In this document: piece by piece, positions 12,901 through 24,119 of the stretch
Position numbering within the stretch: position 1 is the stretch's first letter
Layout: every line of letters begins with the position of its first letter
DNA from: Ampelomyces quisqualis
Taxonomy: Eukaryota > Ascomycota > Dothideomycetes > Pleosporales > Phaeosphaeriaceae
Assembly (NCBI GenBank): GCA_018398575.1
Contig: JAGTXZ010000020.1
Coordinates: 992,001-1,056,000 of the forward strand
Length of the DNA: 64,000 nucleotides
Reading direction: 5' to 3'
Program-made: the position numbers and the translations under genes
Notes under the pieces: model-generated
What the model was told of the DNA's origin: nothing
Databases searched by the model: none
Seen by the model: the letters and a program-made list of their open reading frames with translations, nothing else

Positions 12901-15180
12901 GAAAAAACAAGATCTATTCTAAGAAAGAGCAGACGCGCAGGTATAGTCCTAGACTTTCTAATTGTTTACTTTTACTTTAGAAACTAAAGATAAAGAAGAC
13001 TTAGTACTTACTACTTTCTTTGCAGCTTAGCTAGAGGATTTGCTACAATAGAGAGAAGAAGAAACAAAGTAGCTCTAAAACGTACTTGCAAATAAAGATA
13101 CTACATTAACTACTTTTCTTGCAGCTTAGTAGAGGAATACACTACTATAGAGAGAGAAAGAAATAGAGTAGCTCTAAAACGTGCTTATAGATAAAGATAC
13201 TATGTTAACTACTTCTCTTATAACTTAGTAGAAGGATGCACTACTATAGGGGGAGGAAGAAATAGAGTAGCTCTAAAATAGGCTTATAGATAAAGACGCT
13301 GCAATAAAGGAAAGAGACGTTACCTAAAGCTAGAATACTAAAGATTACTTTACAGTTAGAAAAGAAGCGCTTTAAAACGTGCTTGCAGATAAAGACGCTG
13401 TGTTAAGAGAAGAGAACGTTGCCTATAACTAAAGTGCTAGAAAGCCTTCTATAGCAAAAGACGCTCTAGATGCTACTAAAGAAACTACAGTACTATACAA
13501 GACTACGCCTAGGCAAAGTCCTTACATAAACAAACGCTCTAAAGAACTAATAGAGCCTGCTATTAAGAAATTGTAGGAATAGGCTGTTTGTATAAATAAA
13601 GCCTACTAATTAGTAGTTAACGCTGTTAGAATAGAACAGTAAAAATTCCCTCTGCATCTAAGCCTAAAAGTTTCTCTAGTAGAGTATAGCTTAGATAACT
13701 TAAGACGCCTACTTTATAAAGAGCGCAAATAGGTGCTAAAATGCGTAAACTTATAAACGTACATTATTTTAGAAGTATATAACTCTCTAATTACTAAGTA
13801 CCTAGGTAGAGAAAACACATACGTAATATTAGTAAAAGACTACTTCTAGCCTAGAATGTTTTTAAGTATCTAGCAATTTGTCTAAAACTGCGCAGTGTAT
13901 AGTAAGACAAAGCCTTAGAAAAAACTTAAATAAGGACTGCTACGCTTACTTCTACTTCTAGTCTAAATATAGAAAGAATTGTTAGTAGACTTTATTATAG
14001 GCCTTTTACTAAGCTACAGAATGTTATACCTTATAGTAGTTACTAACTAGCTAAGTAAAAACATAGTACTTGTGCCTATTCTAGACCTAAAAGTCTCTAC
14101 TATAGTTAAGGTATTTATTAAATAGGTAGTTACGTACTACTAGCTTTTAGACGCTATAGTATCTAACAGAAGGTTATAATTTGTAAGTAAATTCTAGTCT
14201 TTACTCTATAATAAGCTTAGAATATAAAGAAGAGTCTTAATAGCATACTACTTTTAGATAGATAGCGCTATAGAACAAATAAATAGTATATTAGAAGCCT
14301 ACTTAAGGGCTTTTGTAAACTAGAACTAGTTAAACTAGGCTACCCTATGCCTACTAGCGCAAATTGCAATAGCTAGACAAAATGCAGCGTCTACAGGCGT
14401 TAGCCTATTTTTCTTCTAGCACAGGTACAACACAGACTCTATTTAGTTAGACCTAGAATAGACTGCAAAGAACTAGTACTAGTCTAGTAACAATAAAAGG
14501 GCTACTGCTAAAGTAATAGTAACTAAGATAAAAGAAATAATAGACTACGTATAAGCAAAGATAGTAGAAGCACAATAAGAATAGAAACGCTAGGCTAATT
14601 GTTATAGACAAAAAGCTCTAAAACTCTATGTAGAGAATAAAGTATAGCTCTAGTACAGTTACTCTATATCTAACAAAAAACTTTTAAAGAAGCTAGATTA
14701 AAAAAACAGGAAATACACAGTTATAAAGGTTATCTCTCTACACATTATAGAGCTAAGCGTACTTTCTAGAGTACACCTAAGGTTCTACGTTAACTGCCTC
14801 TAGCTTAATGCAGGTAATCTACTTCTACACTAGAAGTCTAATAACTAGTAACTAAAAGCAATAATAGAGAACAAAAATATAACTAATAATAAGTTTCTTG
14901 TTAACTATATTCTTGTAGAATAGTAGAAGAAGAAAGGGTAAGGTATATAGCTGTAGTACCTTATAAAATAGGTAAGATATATAGAACTAATATAGAAACT
15001 ACAAGCAAATGTTACTAACACCTTAGCTCTTACTAAATAGCTAGATAAAACTAGAATAGAATAAGACTTAGATAGGTTGTTAGTAGGGCGCCTACTCTTT
15101 CTAACTACCAAATAAAAAGTACATTAGAAGAGAAAGAGAAGAAGAGAGAAATTACAGGTACGTATAACAAGTATAGGAAC
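9930..15180 (+). mobile_element. Gypsy (chromovirus-type) retrotransposon relic: gag, protease, RT, RNase H, integrase, C-terminal chromodomain-like region
   Basis: One plus-strand reading direction with many TAA/TAG stops and some shifts gives the full Gypsy order. Gag has a damaged zinc knuckle (CYSKLGHYASKY near 10,757). A protease-like segment lies near 11,035. Reverse transcriptase shows LVLFVKKLERGL and FCVDY near 11,752 and a degenerate YIDNMLIYTS box near 12,100. An RNase H region follows at ~12,540-12,800. Integrase has LLVDFIIGL near 13,980, VVTN-LSKNIVLVPI near 14,040 and an IDSAIEQINSILEAYLR region near 14,270. The C-terminal part near 14,900-15,100 looks chromodomain-like. In the RT box Asp-Asp has become Asp-Asn, and zinc ligands are lost. 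It is dead. No LTR pair was identified. Confidence 0.75.
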
Positions 15181-15199
15181 AGATAACAGTGTTATATAT

Positions 15200-17210
15200 A
15201 GAAGAAATTAAGGGAAAGAGAATAAACTTAGGATAGGTATAAGGAGAACCTAAAGTATAGAAAATAATGCAGTAGCACACTTAGTTGCGTTTAGAGACAA
15301 TACCTAACGCTAAGGAGTAACTAATAAGAGAAATACAAAGATACTGTAATAGACAGAGCCTAAGACTAGAAGCTTTAGTAGAAGGTAGAGAAGAAAGAAG
15401 ATACCTATATCTATTCTATTAGCTAACCTACAACTGCCCTAACTAGTTAACAGCAGGGATATAACTAGCAGTAAACTGTCCTTAGAAACTAGATATAAAA
15501 AACCTAAATACTAATACCTAAGAACTAACGCGACAGTCCTACTAACTACCTAGAATAACCTAAGAACAGAAAAGGAAGAGTCTAGAAGCTTAGCGTTAAC
15601 AGATTAATAGCTAAAGAATACAAGAGAAAGAGCCTAGATTAACTCTAAAGATCTAGCTACTTAAGCTAGGCAATAGTTAGTTAAGACACAGCGTAACATA
15701 AATCTTTAAAGGGTCTAAGAAAACTTAAGAAAAGAGTATAAGATTCTAATACTTAGACTGCGCTAGACTACAAGGACTAGCAAGAATAACAACGTCTATA
15801 ATAGAGGTAGAGCTATAAGAACTTATAAGCCTAAGACGTAGAACGCAATATCTATTCTAATATATAAGTAGTATTAAGGAATACAAGACTAGTTTTACAG
15901 AGTCTAAGCTTAGTAATAAGACAAAGGCAGAAACTATAACAAAAAGTCTATTACTATAAAAATTGCTTACAAGCGCTATACAAAAACTACAGCAAAGACA
16001 CTATACGCTAGAGCCTACCTCTCTACTATTAGAAGGCGCAATAGTTGCTATTACTAAACAATTAGTCTTAGCCTATACCTTTGCGTTATACATAGGCTTC
16101 TTGTAGATATTAGACTCTATTATATTAAAGTAACAGAGCAGCCTATTAGTAGTGCAGAGGGCGTTACTAACGTAAGAAACCTAGAAGCTTACGCTAGAGA
16201 TCTATATGTTATACTCTTTAGCCTAATTAAATATTAGTAGAATGTATATAACGTCTTAGAAAAACAAACCCTAATAGAGGAGAAACAAATTAAGAAGAAC
16301 TTATATTAGTGTAGAGCTACTGCACGCTAGCGCTAACATTATTAAGCTTATAAATAATAGTGTCTTGCTTAACAAAGAGCTGCTAAAGGAGCTAGCAGAT
16401 ATCTACTAGGATATTAACCTTGTTAACCTTACACGTTAGACTCTAGTAGCTAGACTTATTGCTACTGCAAGACTTTGCCTAAGCAGCCCTAAGCTTATTA
16501 ATAAAGTTAGACTAGAGACTAGTAATTGTATGCTGCGTTAACAGCTACTTAACTTTAGAATTGTAAGTAAGCGCGTTACAAAGCAAAATAACTACAATCT
16601 TAAGGTAATTGTTAATCTAGAAAGCAATTAAAATTAACTAGAAAAGTAAGAGAATATAGTAGTTAACTTACAGGCCTATACGTAATATAAGTATTCTTAC
16701 ACTAAGAGTAAGTACTTTTACTATAAGTAATCTTGCACTTAGACTTATTACCTTTAAGCTAAGTAATAGCGCAGCCTAAACAATATAGTAGGTTAAGCTT
16801 AGCCTTAATAATAATGTCTAGTCTGTTCTATTACTAGTTAGTAATATACCTAGACCTAGCTTAGCGCCTTAGATGTAAAACTTATAATAGAGAAGTTAGT
16901 AGTACAACGCTTAGCTAGAGAACTACAAGAAGTGCGTAGACTTAGTATCTTTGCAAATAGTAGCACAGGCGCAAGAGATGTGTAGGTTAATAAGAAAGGT
17001 AATGCGCAAGCAAGTGTATAGAAGGTAAAGCTAGTGTAGTATATAGTGCTACTTAAAAAAGAGAAGTAAGAGTGCAGAATAATAGATCTAAGTAGAGTAA
17101 TTTTTGTTTTAATAGTTGCGTAGGTCTAAGCGCACCTAGCGCTAGAGTAGAAGAATTATATAATAGGCTGCTACCTAGTTAGTCCTTAGTTACAGAAAAG
17201 CTTTAGCTTT
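15200..17210 (+). mobile_element. unassigned RIP-degraded repeat relic
   Basis: Broken plus-strand frames contain short protein-like runs, for example a Lys/Gln/Arg-rich helix near 16,270-16,380 and LKELADIYWD-like peptides near 16,390. No domain could be named. The stop spectrum is TAA/TAG only, as in the neighbouring relics. It may be the 3' part of the Gypsy insertion or a separate element. Confidence 0.3.
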
Positions 17211-17213
17211 CTA

Positions 17214-17290
17214 AACTAGAACACTAAAAACGCTCTAGACTAGAACACTAAAAACGTTTTAGACTAGAACACTAAAATCCTCTAGACTAT
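17214..17290. repeat. 24-bp minisatellite, three units
   Basis: 'acactaaaaacg' type units start at 17,221, 17,245 and 17,269, each followed by 'ctctagactaga' variants, giving an exact 24-bp period. It lies inside degraded repeat DNA and could be a former coding minisatellite, since the period is a multiple of three. Confidence 0.8.
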
Positions 17291-17299
17291 AAAAACCCT

Positions 17300-19640
17300 T
17301 TAGGTAGCAATTAGAATAGGACATAAATTTACGTTTTTATTTCCTAGCATCTACTCTTAGAGTCTGCCTCTAACAACAACTAACTGCTATACTAGCCTAA
17401 CCAAAAAGTTACTTAATAAGACAGCCTAGAGATTAAATACTATATACTTTTAGATCTGCAGCCTTACTTACTTATTAACAAAAGAAATCTAGACGCAGTA
17501 GTAGTATAAGCACAACAAGCTAATATAAACTAAAAACCTATAGAACTAATATATAGAAAACGTTAGTAGTTAAAAGAAAACTACTATTAGACTTAAGGCT
17601 GTTATATTGTAAGAAGATACCTTACTATATATAAATAAGTAGTTCTAACTATTACAGAGTTGCAACTCTTCTTATCTAGTGCAAACCTATTTAAGTTACT
17701 ACTATAGAGAAAAGAAAAATATTAAGTAAAAAAAAGTGTATTACTAGAAAATAAGACTATACTAGAGAAAGTAAGAGTTATTCTAGTAACGCAACTACTT
17801 ACTAATAATAGAAAGACGCTATATAGTATAGTAATAATACTATAGCTTAATATACGTAAGTATGTGTACGCCTAAATGCTACTAGACGCTTAGATAGAAG
17901 CACAAAATACTTTGCTGTTGTTAGTTTAATTATATATTAGCTTAATACTATGTAAAAAAGCTGCCTACTATATAAGTACTATTGCAGCCTGCTAAAGACA
18001 GTAGCTAATAGTAGGCGCCTAGATACTAGACATGTGCAGCAACTTGCAGACCTACGTAATAAAGCAAAAACAACTAGAAATTACTAGTGCTTACACATTA
18101 AACTACCTAGATAGATAGGTTCTTAAGCCTAGCAAACTGCTTAAAGACTTTGTTTACCTACTACAAGACCTAAAGAACGCAAGTACACCTCTAAAACAGC
18201 TATACTAGCTAACTAAAAACAGCCTAAATCTACTAGATTTCTAAACTCTAGTCTTGCAGCAGTAATAGTATAGTTATTCTATAATAACAGGAAATAGAGC
18301 ATTGCTACAATAACTAGGAATTAAAAGAAGTTTAATAAACTAAGTACAAATATAGTAGTACTAATAAGCTTAGTTATATTTAACGTAATAAGAGAATTTA
18401 ATAACAACAGTACTAAGAAAACTATACTCTTTTATAAATACACTATAGAAGGTATATTACAAGTTCTATACATAGTATTAGCTAATAGAAAGCAGACTAC
18501 TTTAATGCTATTTGCAAAAAATAGAAGAACTTAAAAGGTATTTAACAAATTCTTATATAAGATAATATACAACAGGATATTACTATATATATAAACTAAT
18601 AAGAGAATAATAAAGCTAACATTTTAGTGCTAAAAGATACCTATAACAACAACGTAGATAATATTCTAGCTAACTGCACAGAAGAGAAGTAAAATTACTA
18701 CAATGCGCTTATAGACAATTACAATAACAAAGAGAAGGAAAAGGTAAACTACTTAATAGAAAAGGATACAGAAAAGAACGTTAGAAAGAAAGAGAAAGTT
18801 CTACACAAAGATACTAATAATGTAAGTAGGTCTAAATATAATGCAATATGTAATAACTTATATAGAGTGCTATCTATATATGCGTGCGTAAAGTATTAAG
18901 TAAAGTAAAAGATATTTTACTAGAAGAGTACGTATATACAAATAAACTTACACTAGAATACTTTTATAAGGTAGATAAACAGCTGTAGTTTAAGAACTAT
19001 AGAGGTAACTAAAGTATTATAGTAAAAGACGCATAAAAAGAATTTTTAATGCAGGCTTATAATATTATAATTAAAAGTAACATACTTAACGTAATTGCCT
19101 TAACTAAAGAGAAATAGTAACTAGAACTAGATAAGTGTAATAGGTTAGTGTAATAGTACAAAGAAGAAATAGAGTATTATTAAGTAGTTGTAAATAGTAA
19201 GTATAGCAAATGTTATAATAACTTAATATACTTTTACTAGTATAATGCGTAGATACTTTTAGGTTAGCCTTAATATAATGCAATAGCGTAAACTACTATA
19301 GCAGATAGTGCAGCACTAGCAGATATAGTACATAATTCTAATATAACTAACTAGCAAGATAGTTACTACTCTATAAGTAGTAGTAGTAGTTATAGCTGTC
19401 TATATATAGAGCGCGTTGTGTACCTACTAACCTATGCCCTATAGAACGTTAAGCCTAGTAGCTGCGTCTAGGCTAGTCTTCTTTTAAAGAAGTATAATTT
19501 AACTATGCTATACTTAATTAAAAAGCCTATATAACTAGATAAAAAGAACTAGCTTAGTTAGCTTACGCTATAAGAGTGTAAAGACATAGGCAGTTAGCTA
19601 CAGTATATAGTTCTGCTAGTGCTATAGTACTTAACAGTCT
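17300..19640 (+). mobile_element. unassigned RIP-degraded repeat relic
   Basis: Plus-strand frames with TAA/TAG stops run through this interval. They include a helical region near 17,960-18,240 (ILDMCSNLQTYVIKQKQLE-like) and a stretch near 18,920-19,120 (EYFYKVDKQLQFKNYRG-like). I do not recognise the family. The relic lies between the two inverted fold-back modules, next to the Gypsy relic, and may be the cargo or transposase of the bracketed element. Confidence 0.3.
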
Positions 19641-20617
19641 TTAACTGTTAAATCTAGCAACACTAGTAACACTAGTAACACTAGTAACACTAGCAATATA
19701 GGTAATATAGGCAACACAAGCAACTTGCTGTTAGGTTGCTGTTAGGTTACTAGCAACTAGAAGTAAGTAGAGCAACTTTAGCAAATTGTCTAGTAGATAG
19801 TATTACTGTTAGGCAGCTGCAGGTTACTGCGACTAAGCTAACTAGACAAATCTTGATTTTTCCTAACGTTCTATTTGTTCTAGCTGCCTAATTAGATCAA
19901 AACGCCTAAAGTAATCTACCTAATCTACTAGACCTACCTGCTCTACCTGCGCAGTTATGTAATTATTCTAAAAACCTAAAATATAGAGCTTAATTCCCTC
20001 TTTAAAATATACTATTTAGAATTTTTATAGCTGCTCTTGTTATTAAGATGCAAGGCAGTAAAGTTTGTAGAGTTTTAAAGTTCTTTGCTAAGGCTTGTTT
20101 TCGCTAAAGCTCTAGCACTTTAACTAGATAATATATTATATTTTTTATTAAAGAAATAGTAACTAAAGTGTAGATTTTACTTTAGAACATTTTATTATAA
20201 TATATTATATTGTAGGTGCGTAGATCTATTGTGTTGAACATACTTAAAGTTTTTTTAAAAAAGTTTATAACTTTAACGCGCTATATCTCAATAACTAGAG
20301 CAGCTACAAAAATTTTGAATAGTGCATTTTAAAGAGGAAATTACGCTCTATATTTTGTATTTTTAGGTTACTTACGTTATTATAAAAATACAGCAATACA
20401 GTCACGTGAGTAAAATTAGCAATATTAGCAATACTAGCAACACTAGCAACACAGGCAACACAGCTAACCTGCTATTAGGTTACTATTAGGTTGCTAGCAA
20501 CTAGAAGTAAGTAGGGCAACTTTAGTAAATTGTCTAGTAGACAGTATTACTGTTAGGCTGCTGCGGGTTGCAGCAATTATGCCAATTAGATTAATCTTAA
20601 ATTTTCCTAACACTTGT
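19640..20617 (+). repeat. fold-back repeat module, copy 2 (opposite orientation to copy 1)
   Basis: A ~225-bp unit ending in 'ttttcctaac' occurs twice in direct orientation, at 19,640-19,868 and 20,396-20,617. Each begins with arrays of 'aacactagc/taac' and shares 'ttgctagcaactagaagtaa' and 'attgtctagtaga'. Between them is the ~430-bp core (19,955-20,395) with ~120-bp inverted ends. Core and flanks are the reverse complement of copy 1 at 9,072-9,918. No coding frame is present. Confidence 0.7.
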
Positions 20618-20639
20618 TATTATTAGAGGACGTAGAGCA

Positions 20640-22600
20640 GTAATAGTAGTAATAGGCTAGGCTTAGAAGGTTGTTGCTAAAGTCTAGAAGATAATATTAG
20701 AAAGTAATTAACAAGTTTATTATTAGAGAAGTAGGTATAGTTAGTGTATAGTCTAAGCATAGTCTAAAGGTAGAAAAAGAAACTAAAGAAGAATAGTGTT
20801 AGTAGTGCAAGAACTAGAATAAAGCTAGCTAAGCGCTAACACAAAATTATAGTAGGCGCACATACGTACGCATATAGTAGGTAGCTAGGTAATAAGTAGC
20901 GCTAGAATAACCTTAGCCTAGCTTTACAGCGCAATTGCTATATTATAACAACATAGGCTTTTATATTAAGAAGAGAGTAAGTAAAAAGGTATATAATAGG
21001 CTAGGCTTTGCCTAGCTCTTTACCTTTTTAGGTAGAGCTTAATCTAGCCTTACTACCTCTTTATAGACTAGTATATACAGGAAGTATATAAACTTCTTCT
21101 ATAACTAGTAGAAGAGCTTAAGAAATATAACTCTTTCTAGCACCTTATTATTCTATCTTTGCAGGCTAGCCTATAACAACTACTTTAACTTACAGTTAAT
21201 AATAACGCGTCTTTCTTTTAGGCTTAGTAACTCTAAAATAATAGGTTAAGCTATGTTAGCAATTCTATATAGGATAGTAGTAAAGGACTTAGTAATACTC
21301 TAGTTATTCTTTATTGTTAGCTAGGCCTAATAAGCGTAGAAGCTAAGTACTATACTTAAGTTAGGTAAGTAGATAGTTAGCAGCGCTACGCTGTTAATCT
21401 AAAAGAGGTTCTTAAGTAAAGTAACTTTCTTCTTAATTATACTAAGTTCTATACTACAGTTAATTAGTATTTATGTAGGCTACGCAGCGCTATTATTATA
21501 TAGCGTTCTAAGTACTTTAATACAATTCTTCTATTATAATAGAACTTAGGCTATTTAGAAAGAGAGTTTTTTTAGGCCTTTTTATTTTTTATTTGTATTG
21601 CGTTTAAACTAGTAATAGGAAAGAAGCTATTAAGCCTTAATCTATACTTTCTAGCCTAATAGCCTAGTTTGCTATAATAGTAGCAGGCGTTAGTTAGCTT
21701 TAGGCTTAGGTTTATAGTACTAGTAACACAATATTATAAAGCTATTGCGTTAGGTTTAAATTATAAAGTTCTACCTATACTAGGCGTTCTATATATATAA
21801 TAGTGTAGTAAGAGTATACTACTACTATAGTGTAAGTTATCTTCTAGCGTTAAGGCGCGTTTAATAAGTTTCTTATAGGTAGTAGAAAACTTAGTATAGT
21901 TAGAAAAAGCTACTCTAATCTCTAGGTAAAGTTTACTATATTAGTGTATTACTAAGTATTTCTACTTATAAGAGAGGTTTACCTAATTTTCTAATATTAA
22001 TAGATAGGCTACAAATTTATTTACTATTTAGCTGTCTTTTTAGACTACCTTTTAATACAATAGTAACTTAAAGCTTTCTATTTATAGAGCTCTTAATCTA
22101 ATTAAGTAAGAAGAATATTATATTACGCTACGCTAGAGTTTTACTATTATCTTTCTATTTCTTCTAAATCTATATTTGCTAAAACATAGTTTATAAGTAC
22201 TAGAGAGTAAAAGTAATCTTTTAATTCTTAAGCTAAAAGGCTAAGAGGTCGAATTCAAAGGTAATAGATAGCCTAGCTTTAAAGTCCTAATACTCTCTAA
22301 TTCTCTTACCTTTAAAGATAAGAATCTTCTTAATCTTTAGCCTACGCTCTAGTAGCGCTAATAGGTTAAGTTAAGGGCGTTGCGCTAGTAGAGACGTATT
22401 ACGTCTACCTAAAGGTATTAGTTCTAGTTTATTAAGAGCGCCTAAGAGCTGTTTACTTACTAGTAATTACTTTTATTAGTGTACTTCTTTCTCTAGATTC
22501 TAGATCTTAGCTTACTTCTTAAGTTCTTAGCGCTAGCGCTTTAGCTGCGCTAAGCGTTTACCTAGGCTACTTATTATTTCTTTATTAGAGGTATTTTCTC
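20640..22600 (-). mobile_element. second Gypsy-type gag relic, RIP-degraded
   Basis: Read on the minus strand from ~22,590 downwards, a broken frame gives a Leu/Lys-rich N-terminal coiled coil. Next comes a retrotransposon-gag-like core (IFKGKRIREY near 22,315 and NQIKSSINRKLQVT-like near 22,090). A CCHC-type zinc knuckle in another frame (CYYCSKLGYWARKC near 21,690-21,650) follows. Gag core followed by a zinc knuckle is the order expected of LTR-retrotransposon Gag. Downstream pol was not recognised. The frame changes indicate indels in addition to RIP stops. Confidence 0.5.
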
Positions 22601-22705
22601 TTAGTAGATTAGCTAGTAGGCTAAGAGATAGATTCTAATCTATTATTATTAGGTAACTAGGCTACTATCCTTTTACAAGGTAAAGAAATTAAAACTATAA
22701 GAGGT

Positions 22706-23233
22706 TTATATAGTAGTAAAGTTACAAGATAATAATAGTAGTATAGATAAAAGTAAGTTAATTTCTATTCTATAACTTTAGTATAAAACTACTCTTTTAA
22801 AGCTATAACTAGATATATATTCTTACAACTAGAATATACTAGGTTTGCGCTAGCGTAGTACTATTAAGATACTAAAGTAGCTATACGCGTTCTACGCGTA
22901 TAATAGCTAGAGTAGTATTATAGTAGCGTAGGCATATTACTGCGTAACTAATAGCTCTACGCTATAGTATTCTTATATACTATATTATAGAGCTATTAGT
23001 TACGCAGTAATACGCCTACACTACTCTAGCTATTATACGCGTAGAATGTATATAGCTATTCTAGCGTCTTAATAGCGCTATACTAGTATAGACCTAGTGT
23101 ATTTTAGTTATAAAGATATATATCTAGTTATAGCTATAAAAGAGTAGTTCTACACTAAAGCTATAGAATAGAAATTAACTTACTTCTATCTACACTACTA
23201 TTATTATCTTGTAACTTTGCTGCTATACAGACT
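22706..23233. repeat. ~530-bp near-perfect palindrome (fold-back element)
   Basis: The left arm runs from 'tatatagtagtaaagttacaag' through 'aagtaagttaatttctattc', 'tatacgcgt' and 'gcgtaactaatagctcta'. The right arm carries the reverse complement of each in mirrored order, ending 'cttgtaactttgctgctat'. The symmetry centre is near 22,970 with only a short spacer, so arms are about 255 bp. Mismatches are mostly transitions. It could be a MITE, a fold-back transposon or an inverted duplication. Confidence 0.85.
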
Positions 23234-23239
23234 TCTTAT

Positions 23240-23465
23240 AATAACATAGGACTTATAACTATAAGAGCTAAGTAATACTTTAAATTAGATTATTATAAGT
23301 AAAAAGATTAGATTACTTATTCTATACTATATAAAGATAAATTAGATTAAATATATTAAGCTAAGAAATAGCTTAATTAAATAGTTTAGTTCTAAATAGA
23401 CTCTTATTTTCTTAGTAATCTACTTAGGTATTATATATAATAACTCTATAATCTTCTAATTTATA
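23240..23465 (-). repeat. copia LTR-like repeat, copy 2 (solo)
   Basis: This block matches 2,940-3,210 in the same orientation (shared 'agagctaagtaatact', 'taagctaagaaa' and 'agtttagttctaaatag' blocks). No gag frame lies next to it, so it is likely a solo LTR or the end of a deleted element. It abuts the palindrome at 22,706-23,233. Confidence 0.55.
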
Positions 23466-24119
23466 TACTCTGTTATATATAGTAATTCTATATTAAAGTA
23501 TTATTACTTATTTCTAGCTATTAACTATAAGATTATTCTAACACTTATATTATTAGAAGTATACTTATAATAACTCTAAACGTTAGAGATATATAGCTAT
23601 AAGCGCTTAAAATCTTTCTTATTTAATACTATAGGCGTGTATAGTATAAAGAGCTTTTCTTTCTAAGTGCCTATATTAGGTAGTTTGTTAAGCTCTTTGT
23701 AAAAGCTCTATTTAGTAGCTATACTAGTATAGTATATCTTAGAAGTAGTAGTAATATTAAGGTTAGGAGGCATAGCTTTAAAACACTAAAATAATAATAA
23801 AGATAGGTACTTTAGGCTATACAAGAAGCTTTAAAAATAGTTGTAGCAGGTAGTAAGTAGCACAATTGTTTTAGCAGGTACAATATGTGCACAGATGCGT
23901 GGGCGCATGAAATTTAGGTAGGATTACTAACAAAATCAATGCGCAGTTACATTATGATACACCGAAATTACCATTAGCGTGTGGCCGGTTGAGACGTCCC
24001 CGCGTGGGAACGCGGGCTGGCGTCGAACACGCGCCAGCCACGGTTGACCACATTCGGCCCAACAAGCTTCACAATATTGAGCCTTCGTTCTCGTACATGA
24101 TGCACGTACCGTCATAGAC
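23466..24119. other. transition from RIP-degraded DNA to normal-GC gene space
   Basis: Up to about 23,880 the sequence is TA-rich with few TG/CA dinucleotides. From about 23,940 it is GC-rich and unmutated. No gene is seen here. A perfect 7-bp hairpin (cccgcgt, loop ggga, acgcggg) lies at 23,999-24,016. The remaining ~180 bp must hold the promoter of the gene that starts at 24,120. Confidence 0.6.

Noticed and set aside
23999..24016. 7-bp GC hairpin as a terminator
   Set aside because: Hairpin terminators are bacterial; in this eukaryotic context it has no assigned role.
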